A stretch of 64,000 nucleotides of DNA. Origin: CAZAMB01 sp964486335. Lineage in GTDB: Bacteria > Planctomycetota > Phycisphaerae > UBA1845. Both the position numbers and the translations under genes were made by a program. Each line of letters begins with the position of its first letter. The stretch's first letter is position 1. This document shows, one piece after another, positions 36,901-44,277 of the stretch. The DNA is taken from positions 62,001 through 126,000 of the forward strand of contig CAZAMB010000005.1 in NCBI GenBank assembly GCA_964486335.1, read 5' to 3'. Under the pieces are notes generated by a model. The model did no database searches. It was not told where the DNA came from and worked only from the letters and a program-made list of their open reading frames with translations.

Positions 36901-38521
36901 TCAGCGGTTCGCCAACGTCTGGAATCTCCTGCGCCGATCCCAGGTGAATGGTCTGCACGACGGCTCCGTCCGTTGGACCGAGGACGCCGACGTAAAGATC
37001 GGACCCTTGCAGATAGGGGACCCAGAGCCTCCCGTTCGCCTCAATCGGAGTCGAAAGGAACTGAACATCCCCGAGGATGTCTCTCGCGTTGTCCGTGCGA
37101 CCTCGGTGCCAGCGAATCTTGCCTGTTTCTGCATCAAGGGCGACGAGCCGCGTTGCTTTACGGAAACCTTGAAACGTCTGCAAGGGTTGTCGAAGGAACA
37201 AAAGGCGTTGTCCCGCGGTTTCATCGCGATCGGCGAACTCGCCGACGCCCGTTCGTTCGATGACAAAAACAAGACCCAGGGCCGTGGAAACGGCATTGGA
37301 AGGATCGTCGGAGTATGGCCCAAACGATTCCGTCCACCGCGCCATCGATGGCCGTGTTCCTCCAAGCGCCGGTCGAATCGAAAACCCAAGCGCTCGATCT
37401 GCGGTCACCGACCATGCGGCGTCAAGCTCTCCCGATTCCAGCGCCGCGCAGCCGTTGGCGGTGCGCACATAAAAACGTCGACCGTCCGTCACGAGGTCGG
37501 GTCGCGGAATCGGCGGATTCGAGCCTCCTCCGTCATCGCTTTTAATGCGACGCCAAAGCTCTGATGTTGATCCGGTCAGCTCATGCCGCCAAGGCAGATG
37601 TTCCAGCAATGTTGGCTCGACAGGCGGACCGGCCTGACCGGCCCGCGAACCGCCGCTTCCTTTTTGGCGCGCAGCCACGAGTTGTCGCGCACTTTCGACC
37701 CAGTCATCGGAAAACCCGGGAGCCAGCCGGCTTGAAAGCCAATCCGGCGGTTCAAGTGGAGTACCGTCGCGATTGGTGGCCGAAGCGATGGAGAGCCTGC
37801 CCTGTGTTGTTTCACCCATCAGCAAATACGCAAGAGCAAGTTTGCCGTAGATGCGCTCGGGCGCAACCCCGTGATCGGGCGTCAGCTCCAGGACATCGTT
37901 GAGCAGCGCCGCCGCCTTGGCCGGCTGTCCCTGATCGATGGCCAGCGACGCCAACAGGTCGGATGCATCGTCGCCGAATCGCGTGAGCAGGAATCGATCG
38001 ACAATGACCCGCAGATCAACCTCGTTGCGGTTCGCCTTCGCCCGATCGAACAGCCCCTTTGCCTTGCCATCGAACAGTATGCGGTATCCCAGCAATCCCT
38101 CCGGGGGAAGCGACGCGAGTCTGCGCATGGCGAACCGCCGAGCGGATTCATAGAGACGTCCTCCGTCCCCGGCGCCGTCATGTCGCGGCACCAGCGTTCC
38201 CGCTCGGTCATCGAGAACTCGTTGAAGCGAATCAATCGCCAGCTTCCAGTCGCGCCGGGCGATCGCGTCCTCCGCGCGACTCAGCAGATTGACGACCGGC
38301 GCCGAAGTTTCGATCAGAATGGGTCCGTCGCCGCGCGCAAGTTCCGGCTCAAACCAGGTTCGAGCATCACCGCGAATGAGATCACCTGCCTCAACCTGGA
38401 GGACGGAGGCTTCGCGCCGCTGGGCGACCGTCGAGGAATTCTGAATCGCGATGACGGCGACAATCGCCGACAAGAGCCTAACCAGCCGGAAAAAACTAAA
38501 CTTTCTTAAAGCGGCAATCAT
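33965..38521 (-). CDS. Very large exported PQQ-type beta-propeller / TPR protein
   Basis: 1518 aa from ATG 38521 (the GTG at 38572 lies before a second-rate leader). Signal-like LVRLLSAIVAVIAIQNSSTVAQ. The N-terminal part has helical sequence; residues about 330-720 form a first PQQ-like propeller (LVALDAETGKIRWHRGR, ALNSNSGELEWSRSV, GDRIQVPTADGLITLDALSG). A helical region of about 300 residues follows, then a second propeller (GVLTGRLLWAIPFD, YDLRTGEKRWSEP, FDIATGEEVWRRRG). No dehydrogenase catalytic residues are recognised, so it is probably a periplasmic scaffold. It heads the minus-strand operon ending at 20623. Confidence 0.7.
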   Translation of the reverse strand: MIAALRKFSFFRLVRLLSAIVAVIAIQNSSTVAQRREASVLQVEAGDLIRGDARTWFEPELARGDGPILIETSAPVVNLLSRAEDAIARRDWKLAIDSLQRVLDDRAGTLVPRHDGAGDGGRLYESARRFAMRRLASLPPEGLLGYRILFDGKAKGLFDRAKANRNEVDLRVIVDRFLLTRFGDDASDLLASLAIDQGQPAKAAALLNDVLELTPDHGVAPERIYGKLALAYLLMGETTQGRLSIASATNRDGTPLEPPDWLSSRLAPGFSDDWVESARQLVAARQKGSGGSRAGQAGPPVEPTLLEHLPWRHELTGSTSELWRRIKSDDGGGSNPPIPRPDLVTDGRRFYVRTANGCAALESGELDAAWSVTADRALGFSIRPALGGTRPSMARWTESFGPYSDDPSNAVSTALGLVFVIERTGVGEFADRDETAGQRLLFLRQPLQTFQGFRKATRLVALDAETGKIRWHRGRTDNARDILGDVQFLSTPIEANGRLWVPYLQGSDLYVGVLGPTDGAVVQTIHLGSAQEIPDVGEPLTPPTLADGAVYIPTGFGAVYSVDVDQRATRWAFVYETRLNPGRRTHPGMMRFWIAAPPVVTGGTVLVTPTDSPEMIALNSNSGELEWSRSVEGCNYMIGADQGHVWLGGRRITCLQMTDGAPLWTTHLVGVPTGKAAICGDRIQVPTADGLITLDALSGELIHQVRIPDGQPPLGNLTCMGTALFSLDPSSIRRFPDIQRMRESATAALSRDQADKRAAVALAWAELLSDRPDQALEALDRLSGATSSSRDASSVSESRVRIEALFALANRSDSPTDSLRLLELADKAAVESSTRLRCRTEIASQLVAVGRVEEAYQELLDVGSEDFAGELTSGSEGVSTCAREKIRRLLADWRSQLEPAQMRKIEATLSNRIASLIEQLRSDSGSRNARDTLLALVDLQPASAASQQILSAIADWEISLGQQERAEQRLRHSVRIDADRHQTAAALMRLCEMYADPALGAIGLLSECLIELSTRLGEETIPREIIQGAVTSALPSGGRINDWVLEMRRRSSDAKLFAIESMSGRPTSGEATFSLGGGYAWTFDAGDFSEGARLVQFGDNHPRVMVDRILVMSRTGQVECIGADQKELLWQSQLRPAGAFSEVFASPNQRGQSLARYGVVDGQIAALTGPEGIFGVGVLTGRLLWAIPFDAPVTELGGHVARDRLMAAHDGQLVAMPREDRITLLRMADGSTVWERELRGESVARVWMNERSIVTADSDHKRVHVLNRGDGSIIQRILFRQPDPDHERIDLVLSDGMLYGPETTESGDAVGAYDLRTGEKRWSEPATKPIVALFVPQSGYLGVGLLGGDLKVIDTSTGRLVLERSDPSVRAIIGGVMWDGTLVLRGTGLHGSRQANVLAAFDIATGEEVWRRRGITTLLSGDAPLTVIAGVIPALVEQVQTEVTKGGVATPRGSAAAALIDVRTGNDSGRSVDLSAATQGFALNGDLAFLPNVLAVGTIKGIQGIRVDATRRTRGSGL

Positions 38522-38857
38522 CAGATGGAGATTCAACAACAGGCTCGAAACCCGGTCGACCACGATTCCCACGAACCGTCATCGCAAGGCGATTCGAACG
38601 ACTCTTTTACGCTCCAAACGGGTTATCGACCCGACCGAGCCGGGCAAAAACCCGACGGGCAGGCAGGAACTTTCGGCCCCGACTAGCCATCTTATCCGAA
38701 CGGCCACGGCGACTCTACCAAACCGGATGGAATCCTGACGATTTGTTACCGGCGAGAGCCGAGGATCGAGCTTCGTAACAACAACGTAACGGACACTTGA
38801 ATGGAAAACGCGCAGTCTGCGGAATGACTCTTGAATTGAAGAACTACGACTGCGATC

Positions 38858-40282
38858 TTACCGCCGACGCTTACGTTTGTCTTTCTTGTTGAGCACCCGT
38901 TTGCTCGCGGTGGACCCCTTCTTGAAACTGGGCATGGCGCCGCCGGCCATCATTTTCGAGAACTGCGTGCCCATGCGAATGCGCTGAAGGAACGACTGCC
39001 CGCTCATCATCTTCATCATCTGCCGCATCGGCTCGAACATCTTGACGAGTTGGCTGACTTCTTGCGGATCGGTACCCGAACCGCGTGCGATCCGCCGACG
39101 CCGTGATGTGTCGATTATCTTGGGATTCTCGCGTTCTTTCGGCGTCATCGACTGAATCACCGCCTCGAATCTCACCATCTCGTCGTCGTCGATCTCCTCG
39201 TCGGGGATCATCTCGGCCATGCCGGGGATTTTCTTGACAAGGTCCTTCATCGAACCCATCTGCCGCATCTTGCGAAGCTGGAACAGAAAGTCGTCGAGCG
39301 TGAACTTGCCCGTAGCCATCTTGGCTTCGAGCTTTTCGGCTTCGCCCTGGTCGTATTGCCGCTGAGCCTGCTCGACGAGTGTGAGAATGTCGCCCATGCC
39401 CAGAATGCGGCCCGCGACGCGGTCGGCATGGAACTCCTCGATCGCCTCCATCTTCTCGCCGACGCCGATGAACTTGATCGGTTTGCCGGTAACGCGTTTG
39501 ACGGAGAGCGCCGCACCGCCGCGCGTGTCGCTGTCAAACTTGGTGAGAATCACGCCGTCGAGTTCGAGCCGCTCGTTGAACACTTTGGCCGTGTTCACCG
39601 CATCCTGACCGGTCATCGCGTCGAGGACGAGGTAGACCTGCTGAGGACTGACGGCCTGCGCGACTTTTTGAAGCTCGCCCATCAGGTCTTCGTCGATGGC
39701 GAGACGTCCGGCCGTGTCGAGGATCACCACGTCGCGGTCAGTCTTTCGCGCTTCGGCGATTCCGTTACGGCACACCTTGACGGCGTTCTGGTGGCCGCGC
39801 TCGGTGTACACCGGCACGCCGACCTGTCCGCCGATGACTTCGAGTTGGTCGATCGCCGCCGGGCGCTTGAGGTCGGCGGCCACGAGCAGCGGACGCTTCG
39901 CTCTCCCGAGCAGCATCTTGGCCATTTTTCCGCAGGTGGTGGTCTTGCCGGAGCCTTGCAGTCCGGCCATCAGCAATACCGTCGGACCGGGAGCGATGAA
40001 GGGAATCTTTGGATCGACCGGGCCCATGAGCCGGACGAGTTCGTCATGGACGATCTTGACCATGACCTCAGCGGGCTTGAGGGTCTTGATGACCTCGGCG
40101 CCGATCGCTTTCTGCTGGACTTCGTCGCAAAACTGCCGGGCGACTTCGAGATTGACGTCGGCTTCGAGCAGCGCGGTGCGAATCTCGCGCATCACCTCGG
40201 TGACGTTGGCTTCGGAGATCTTCCCCCGCCCGCGAAGTCCGCGAAACACGTCGTTGAGCTTGTTTGTCAGGACGTCAAACAT
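38858..40282 (-). CDS. ffh: Signal recognition particle protein Ffh (SRP54)
   Basis: 474 aa GTPase that binds 4.5S RNA and signal peptides. N domain (FDVLTNKLNDVFRGLRGRG), then G-domain motifs GLQGSGKTTTCGKMA (P-loop), DTAGRLAIDEDLM, TKFDSDTRGGAAL and GVGEKMEAIEEF. The M domain is Met-rich (MRQMMKMMSGQSFLQRIRMG) and ends in a basic tail. A second, truncated copy of its first ~20 codons and upstream bases sits 830 bases away at 41111-41190, across a PIN-domain module. Its present upstream region is therefore derived from that insertion event. Confidence 0.95.
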   Translation of the reverse strand: MFDVLTNKLNDVFRGLRGRGKISEANVTEVMREIRTALLEADVNLEVARQFCDEVQQKAIGAEVIKTLKPAEVMVKIVHDELVRLMGPVDPKIPFIAPGPTVLLMAGLQGSGKTTTCGKMAKMLLGRAKRPLLVAADLKRPAAIDQLEVIGGQVGVPVYTERGHQNAVKVCRNGIAEARKTDRDVVILDTAGRLAIDEDLMGELQKVAQAVSPQQVYLVLDAMTGQDAVNTAKVFNERLELDGVILTKFDSDTRGGAALSVKRVTGKPIKFIGVGEKMEAIEEFHADRVAGRILGMGDILTLVEQAQRQYDQGEAEKLEAKMATGKFTLDDFLFQLRKMRQMGSMKDLVKKIPGMAEMIPDEEIDDDEMVRFEAVIQSMTPKERENPKIIDTSRRRRIARGSGTDPQEVSQLVKMFEPMRQMMKMMSGQSFLQRIRMGTQFSKMMAGGAMPSFKKGSTASKRVLNKKDKRKRRR

Positions 40283-40418
40283 GGCGAGATGTTGTAGGTC
40301 GCGCCGAACGCGGGGTCAAGCACGGTGACGCGGACGCAACGCTCACGAAATTGTCGTACAAGTTGATACGACGATCTCTGTTCCCTCGCATTCGCTCTGC
40401 TTGAGAGCAGTTGGCAAC

Positions 40419-40583
40419 CTACTTGGGAGATTTGCGCGGATGTTCCTGGCGGTTTCGAAGCTCGTCGGTCCTCTTGCGCCAGAACTCCAATTCCTGTTGC
40501 GGCGTCATCCCGGCAATCTGGTTTCGCACATGCTCGGCTCCACGACGCTTCATTTCGACGCAATCAAATGTCTTTTTCTTCAT
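40419..40583 (-). CDS. Small protein paired with the PIN protein
   Basis: 54 aa, beginning MKKKTFDCVEMKRRGAEHV and ending in a Lys/Arg-rich tail; FWRKRTDELRNRQEHP is a helical charged segment. The start overlaps the end of the PIN gene by 20 bases. Proteins of this look (FDCVEMKRRGAE) commonly accompany PIN genes, so it is probably the antitoxin or modulator, encoded downstream rather than upstream of its partner. No DNA-binding motif is clear. Confidence 0.65.
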   Translation of the reverse strand: MKKKTFDCVEMKRRGAEHVRNQIAGMTPQQELEFWRKRTDELRNRQEHPRKSPK

Positions 40584-41037
40584 ACTCGATGACCTCGCGC
40601 GGCGAATGAATCGCCAGAGCTGGAAGCCCCCGAAGCGAATTCACCGCATTATAGAGCGGAATCTTGCTGAAGTGAACAATGTGCTGAAAGTTCCAACTGA
40701 CAATCGTTGGGCAACGCGAAACGGTCGCGAGTGCCACGTAGAGAGCATCATCGGCCGAGCGCCTGGTCAGAATTCCGGCGTCGAGGTACGCATCTCGCAG
40801 CGCAAGTGCTTCAGCCGTGGTCTCGACTACTCTGGCGAATGCGGCCATTTCCTCGAAAAGCCGCCGAACGTCCGGTGGCGCCGGCTCGATTTCCGCCTGC
40901 ACCACGCCGGATGTGACAAGTTCAAACTTCCCGAGCCGAACCTGATCAAAGAAGAGGATGCTCGTCTCGGCGAATTCAGGATCGAATGGACCACCGAAAA
41001 CCGACGTATCCGCATAGATTCGAAGCGGCTCTTTCAA
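40564..41037 (-). CDS. PIN-domain ribonuclease (VapC-like toxin)
   Basis: 157 aa. The PIN acidic residues are visible: YADTSVFGG (first Asp), a Glu in VVQAEIEPAP, and Asp residues in RSADDALYVALAT; SWNFQHIVH follows as in this subgroup. PIN toxins cleave RNA. The start is TTG 41037, which overlaps the TGA of the truncated ffh-derived leader (TTGA), so its translation may be coupled to that leader. The small partner follows with a 20-base overlap. Physiological target unknown. Confidence 0.8.
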   Translation of the reverse strand: MKEPLRIYADTSVFGGPFDPEFAETSILFFDQVRLGKFELVTSGVVQAEIEPAPPDVRRLFEEMAAFARVVETTAEALALRDAYLDAGILTRRSADDALYVALATVSRCPTIVSWNFQHIVHFSKIPLYNAVNSLRGLPALAIHSPREVIEYEEKDI

Positions 41038-41165
41038 ATGGACTCATCCGGTTTTGAGGGTTCGTTTCTGACCTGCTCCCCCGGTGGGTTGGACCCTTGA
41101 GTCAATTCCCGTCCGCGAAGTCCGCGAAACACGTCGTTGTGTTTGTTTGTCAGGGCGTCGAACAT
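41034..41165 (-). pseudogene. Truncated second copy of the ffh 5' end, fused to the PIN gene
   Basis: ATG 41165 opens MFDALTNKHNDVFRGLRGRE, matching Ffh (MFDVLTNKLNDVFRGLRGRG) at about 92% of bases over the first ~59. Some similarity extends upstream of the ATG. After codon 20 it is unrelated, and the frame ends at TGA 41034-41036, overlapping the PIN start. It may still be transcribed and translated as a 43-residue leader. Confidence 0.8.
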
Positions 41166-41265
41166 TAAGGAATGTTGTACGGCCGCACCGAGCCAATGGT
41201 CAAGATGCTATAGGGGGCGCGGACGAAAATCAGCAGGACACGGTCGCGGTGATTATTCCGGATGA

Positions 41266-42018
41266 TTAATGGTCCGGCGCTTTCAGTTTCGTGACCGCCG
41301 GTTCAAAGGGATTCCCACACTCGGAACACCGATGTTCGGGAAGTCCGAACAGGTCATATCCGCACTTGTTGCAGTGCCCCGGCGGGTAGATCGGGCGATA
41401 GCGGTTTCGAAAAAACACGACCACGGAAATCACGGCGAATGGTACAAGCAAAAAAGGGAACACGGAATAAGAAACGTAATAGAGGGCATCTCGCAGCGTA
41501 ACGATTCCGCGAAAAAACGCCAAATGCCACCGCCATGAACTGAGGCACAATCCCAACAACGCAAATGCACTATTCCATGCGACCGATTTGATCGAACGAA
41601 GCGGCCAACAAAGTATACCGAGTCCCAACGTATAAACTCCAAGAAAGAGACTCGTCAATAGGTACGTATGAATGTCGAGTAAGAGTTGTCCCGCCGCGCC
41701 GCTGACGACGCGAAATCCGACACCATACAAGAACGCCGCGAGAAGGCGACGTCGCCACAGGAACATCAAGGCCGACCGGGTGAATCTCCCAAGACGCGCA
41801 AAGAGGCGCAGATAAACCGATTCGTCGAACATGCCGGGAAAGTGATTGGAGCGACTCTCGATCCCGCGTCGACGGGCTTCGGCTTGCAAAATGCCGAGTA
41901 TTTCTTGCGAAAGATCAGACGGATCGGCCAACCCGCGCACCACGTCGTCGTCGGTTGCATTTCGCCATGCCTCGACGAGTTCGCTTTGACTTTGGTCGCC
42001 TATCAAAGTCTGACCCAT
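41266..42018 (-). CDS. Polytopic membrane protein with C-terminal zinc ribbon
   Basis: 250 aa from ATG 42018 (the frame extends to 42084, but homology begins near MGQTLIGDQSQSELVEAW). A soluble N-terminal helix region (LVEAWRNATDDDVVRGLADP, then ILQAEARRRG) leads to about four membrane helices (residues 80-210). The C-terminal CNKCGYDLFGLPEHRCSECG is a four-Cys zinc ribbon of a style frequent in Planctomycetota. Function unknown. A truncated, diverged copy of its start lies at 42681-42770, beyond the HicBA module. Confidence 0.7.
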   Translation of the reverse strand: MGQTLIGDQSQSELVEAWRNATDDDVVRGLADPSDLSQEILGILQAEARRRGIESRSNHFPGMFDESVYLRLFARLGRFTRSALMFLWRRRLLAAFLYGVGFRVVSGAAGQLLLDIHTYLLTSLFLGVYTLGLGILCWPLRSIKSVAWNSAFALLGLCLSSWRWHLAFFRGIVTLRDALYYVSYSVFPFLLVPFAVISVVVFFRNRYRPIYPPGHCNKCGYDLFGLPEHRCSECGNPFEPAVTKLKAPDH

Positions 42019-42187
42019 TCGGCGTCGGCATCGGTACTTAACGAGGAAGTGCGGCACCGATTCTCTCTTCGTTTGGTACGCCATCGTTAATGAAAACGTC
42101 TATGGCCATCTTGAGTTCTCGAAAGACCTGTTGTCGCCCTTGAAGGGAACATGGACAACGCTAGGCGCTACATGATATGATGAATAC

Positions 42188-42457
42188 GTGCGCTCAGCAA
42201 AGAAATCTTCGGACATGGAGTGGATGGTCCGTCTCAAGCTCGAAGCCCTTGATGAGGGCGGCTATCTGGCTACGAGTCCGGATATTCAGGGCCTGCTCGC
42301 GCAGGGATCCACCATCGCCGAGACCATGGAAATCGCCCGTGACGTGGCTCGGAAGATTATCGAAAGCTGCCTCGCCCACGGCGATCCACTTCCCAAACCC
42401 AAGCGACGCAAGACCCACTCCCTGCAAGCCGTGGTTCCCGTCACGGTGGTCGCATGA
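42188..42457 (+). CDS. hicB: HicB-like antitoxin
   Basis: 89 aa. LEALDEGGYLATSPDIQGLLAQGSTIAETMEIARDVARKII is a typical HicB fold (partial RNase H-like, with GxxAxxPDLPG-style loop). The Lys/Arg-rich tail (PKPKRRKTHS) is usual. It starts at GTG 42188 or ATG 42215; neither has a strong ribosome-binding site. The stop overlaps the HicA ATG. The order antitoxin-toxin is the reverse of the common hicA-hicB order, but is known. Confidence 0.8.
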   Translation: MRSAKKSSDMEWMVRLKLEALDEGGYLATSPDIQGLLAQGSTIAETMEIARDVARKIIESCLAHGDPLPKPKRRKTHSLQAVVPVTVVA

Positions 42458-42660
42458 CCTATCGCGAACTGGTTCGCAAGCTTCGTGCGGCCGGTTTCCA
42501 ATTTGACCGTTCCGCCGCCGGCAGCCACGAAATCTGGTATCACCCCGTAAAGCGACTTCGCACAACGGTTCCCAACCATCCTGGTGATCTTCCAACGGGT
42601 ACGCTTCGCGCCATCATTCGACAGACCGGGCTGACGAAGAGAGAGTTTGAATCGTTGTGA
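42454..42660 (+). CDS. hicA: HicA mRNA interferase toxin
   Basis: 68 aa. A dsRBD-like fold with LVRKLRAAGFQFDRSAAGSH; the catalytic His is in GSHEIWYHP. RTTVPNHPGDLPTGTLRAIIRQTGL completes the family pattern. It overlaps HicB by ATGA. Both genes lie opposite to the neighbouring zinc-ribbon and lpxD genes. Confidence 0.88.
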   Translation: MTYRELVRKLRAAGFQFDRSAAGSHEIWYHPVKRLRTTVPNHPGDLPTGTLRAIIRQTGLTKREFESL

Positions 42661-42680
42661 TCCTGGTCAAGCGATTGCCG

Positions 42681-42770
42681 TCAACGCTTACAGCATCTCT
42701 CGCAACTTGCGTTTCGCCAAACCTCGACGAACTTGTCGTGCATTTGTTCGACCATCAATGCCTGACCCAA
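42681..42770 (-). pseudogene. Truncated, diverged copy of the zinc-ribbon protein's N-terminus
   Basis: Thirty codons with EQMHDKFVEVWRNAS correspond to DQSQSELVEAWRNAT of the intact gene. At the base level 79 positions align with about 72% identity and no gaps. The frame is closed by TGA 42681-42683, with three TGA codons just upstream. It is a relic beside the HicBA module, immediately after lpxD. Confidence 0.65.
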
Positions 42771-42850
42771 GCGGCGTCATCATCAGCGCCTGTCGTCCAT
42801 GGGGCACGCCCGGCCAGAGTTGAAATGGCCGACCACGCGCGGAGAAGATT

Positions 42851-43909
42851 CTATTCACAGCGACCGGCTGCGGCGATTCGCTCTTTAAGATCGGCGACTT
42901 CGCGTTCCAGATCCTTGATTCGCTTGATCCACTCCGGCAGCCGAGGAAACACGGCCATGGCCCGCTTGGCTTCGTCGATCGGCATGGCCGGCGATCCGAA
43001 AACCTTGGCACCCGGTTCAATGTTCCCCGAGATGCCCGACTGCGCCGCGACCGTGGCGTCATCACCGATCGACAAGTGGCCGGCAACGCCGACCTGGCCC
43101 GCGAGCGTGACGTGTCGTCCGACGGTCACCGATCCCGCCACGCCGATCAATCCCACGAAAAGGCAATCCGGGCCGACCTTGCTCCCGTGGCCGATGACGA
43201 TCACGTTGCCGAACTTGGTTCCGGCGCCGATTTCCGTTTTGCCGAGCGTCGCGCGGTCGATTGTGCAATTCGCACCGATTTCGACATCCTCGCCAATGAC
43301 CGCGCGGCCGACCTGCGGAATCTTGACCCACTTCTGTCCATGAGGTGCGTACCCGAGGCCGTCTTCGCCGATAACCGAACCCGCGTGAATGGTCACGCGA
43401 TGACTGATAAGCGATCCGTCGTATACGACGACATTGGGAAACAGCGTGCATCGATGGCCGATGCTCGCGCCTTCGCCGATGTAACATCCCGGGTAGATCG
43501 TGCAATCATCGCCGATGGACACTCCGGCCTCGATGGTCACGCCGGCGGCAATGTTCGCGTTCTTCCCAACGGTAGCGGTCGGGTCGATGGTCGCTCCCTC
43601 GGAGATTCCCCATCGGGGATGCCGCCGATGGCCGTGCAACGTGATGATGGCAACGGTAATCGCGCCGTAAGGGTCAGCGCACCTTAGCACGGGCAATCCG
43701 GGTGGAACTTCAACTTTCTCACCCACCACCACCGCCGACGCCTTGGTTACGCCCAGCCGATCGAGGTACTTCGGATTGGCAAGGAAGCTGATTTCGCCTT
43801 CACGGGCATCGTCGAGCGTGTTGACCGCCGTGATTGTTGTATCCGAACCATCCAACCTGGCGGAAAAACCATTTGCAATGAGCACGTGGCAGAGTTCAGA
43901 TAATTGCAT
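42851..43909 (-). CDS. lpxD: UDP-3-O-acylglucosamine N-acyltransferase
   Basis: 352 aa from ATG 43909 (MQLSELCHV; an in-frame start at 43930 adds seven residues). LpxD adds the second acyl chain in lipid A synthesis. An N-terminal uridine-binding domain is followed by left-handed beta-helix hexapeptides (IDPTATVGKNANIAAGVTIE onward). The family segments IHAGSVIGEDGLGYAPHG, IGANCTIDRATLGKTEIG and the catalytic His in VIVIGHGSKVG are present, as is the C-terminal helix (WIKRIKDLEREVADLKERI). Its presence implies an LPS-type outer membrane. Confidence 0.92.
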   Translation of the reverse strand: MQLSELCHVLIANGFSARLDGSDTTITAVNTLDDAREGEISFLANPKYLDRLGVTKASAVVVGEKVEVPPGLPVLRCADPYGAITVAIITLHGHRRHPRWGISEGATIDPTATVGKNANIAAGVTIEAGVSIGDDCTIYPGCYIGEGASIGHRCTLFPNVVVYDGSLISHRVTIHAGSVIGEDGLGYAPHGQKWVKIPQVGRAVIGEDVEIGANCTIDRATLGKTEIGAGTKFGNVIVIGHGSKVGPDCLFVGLIGVAGSVTVGRHVTLAGQVGVAGHLSIGDDATVAAQSGISGNIEPGAKVFGSPAMPIDEAKRAMAVFPRLPEWIKRIKDLEREVADLKERIAAAGRCE

Positions 43910-43930
43910 CAGGTTCCCTAGTTGGCCCAA

Positions 43931-44277
43931 ACTTCGCGTTTTATAGGTCGCAAGTCATGCGATCGGCTAATTGTACGGAGTTCGCGCAAATACTGTCAAT
44001 CTCCAGAGGAATGGTCATGCGTCCGGAAATGGCGAGCCTGGACATCAGCTGGAAGTCACCGCCCGGCGAAGTTCAGGCAAACAGTGGTAAGACCGTTCCT
44101 CACATCCTATGATGGTTCGTTTGCCGCGAGCCGGGAGAGGTTCGCCGTTTCGGATCAGGGCGTCACAGTCATCGGTTTTGTTCAGTGTGTTCAATTCGAC
44201 AGGTTACGAGTGACGGTTGGGCGTCTGAATCGCTCTTTGTGGGGCGCGGCCCAACGTTTGTCTGAAGGTACATTCGC
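43931..44277. other. Divergent intergenic region between lpxD and the glycosyltransferase
   Basis: 347 bases. Promoters for both genes should lie here, but no -35/-10 pair is clear enough to mark. GAAGG precedes the GTG at 44278. No RNA gene, repeat array or convincing small ORF is seen. Confidence 0.4.

Noticed and set aside
39356..40297. 313-codon open frame on the plus strand
   Set aside because: Antisense to ffh, no recognisable family and no ribosome-binding site.
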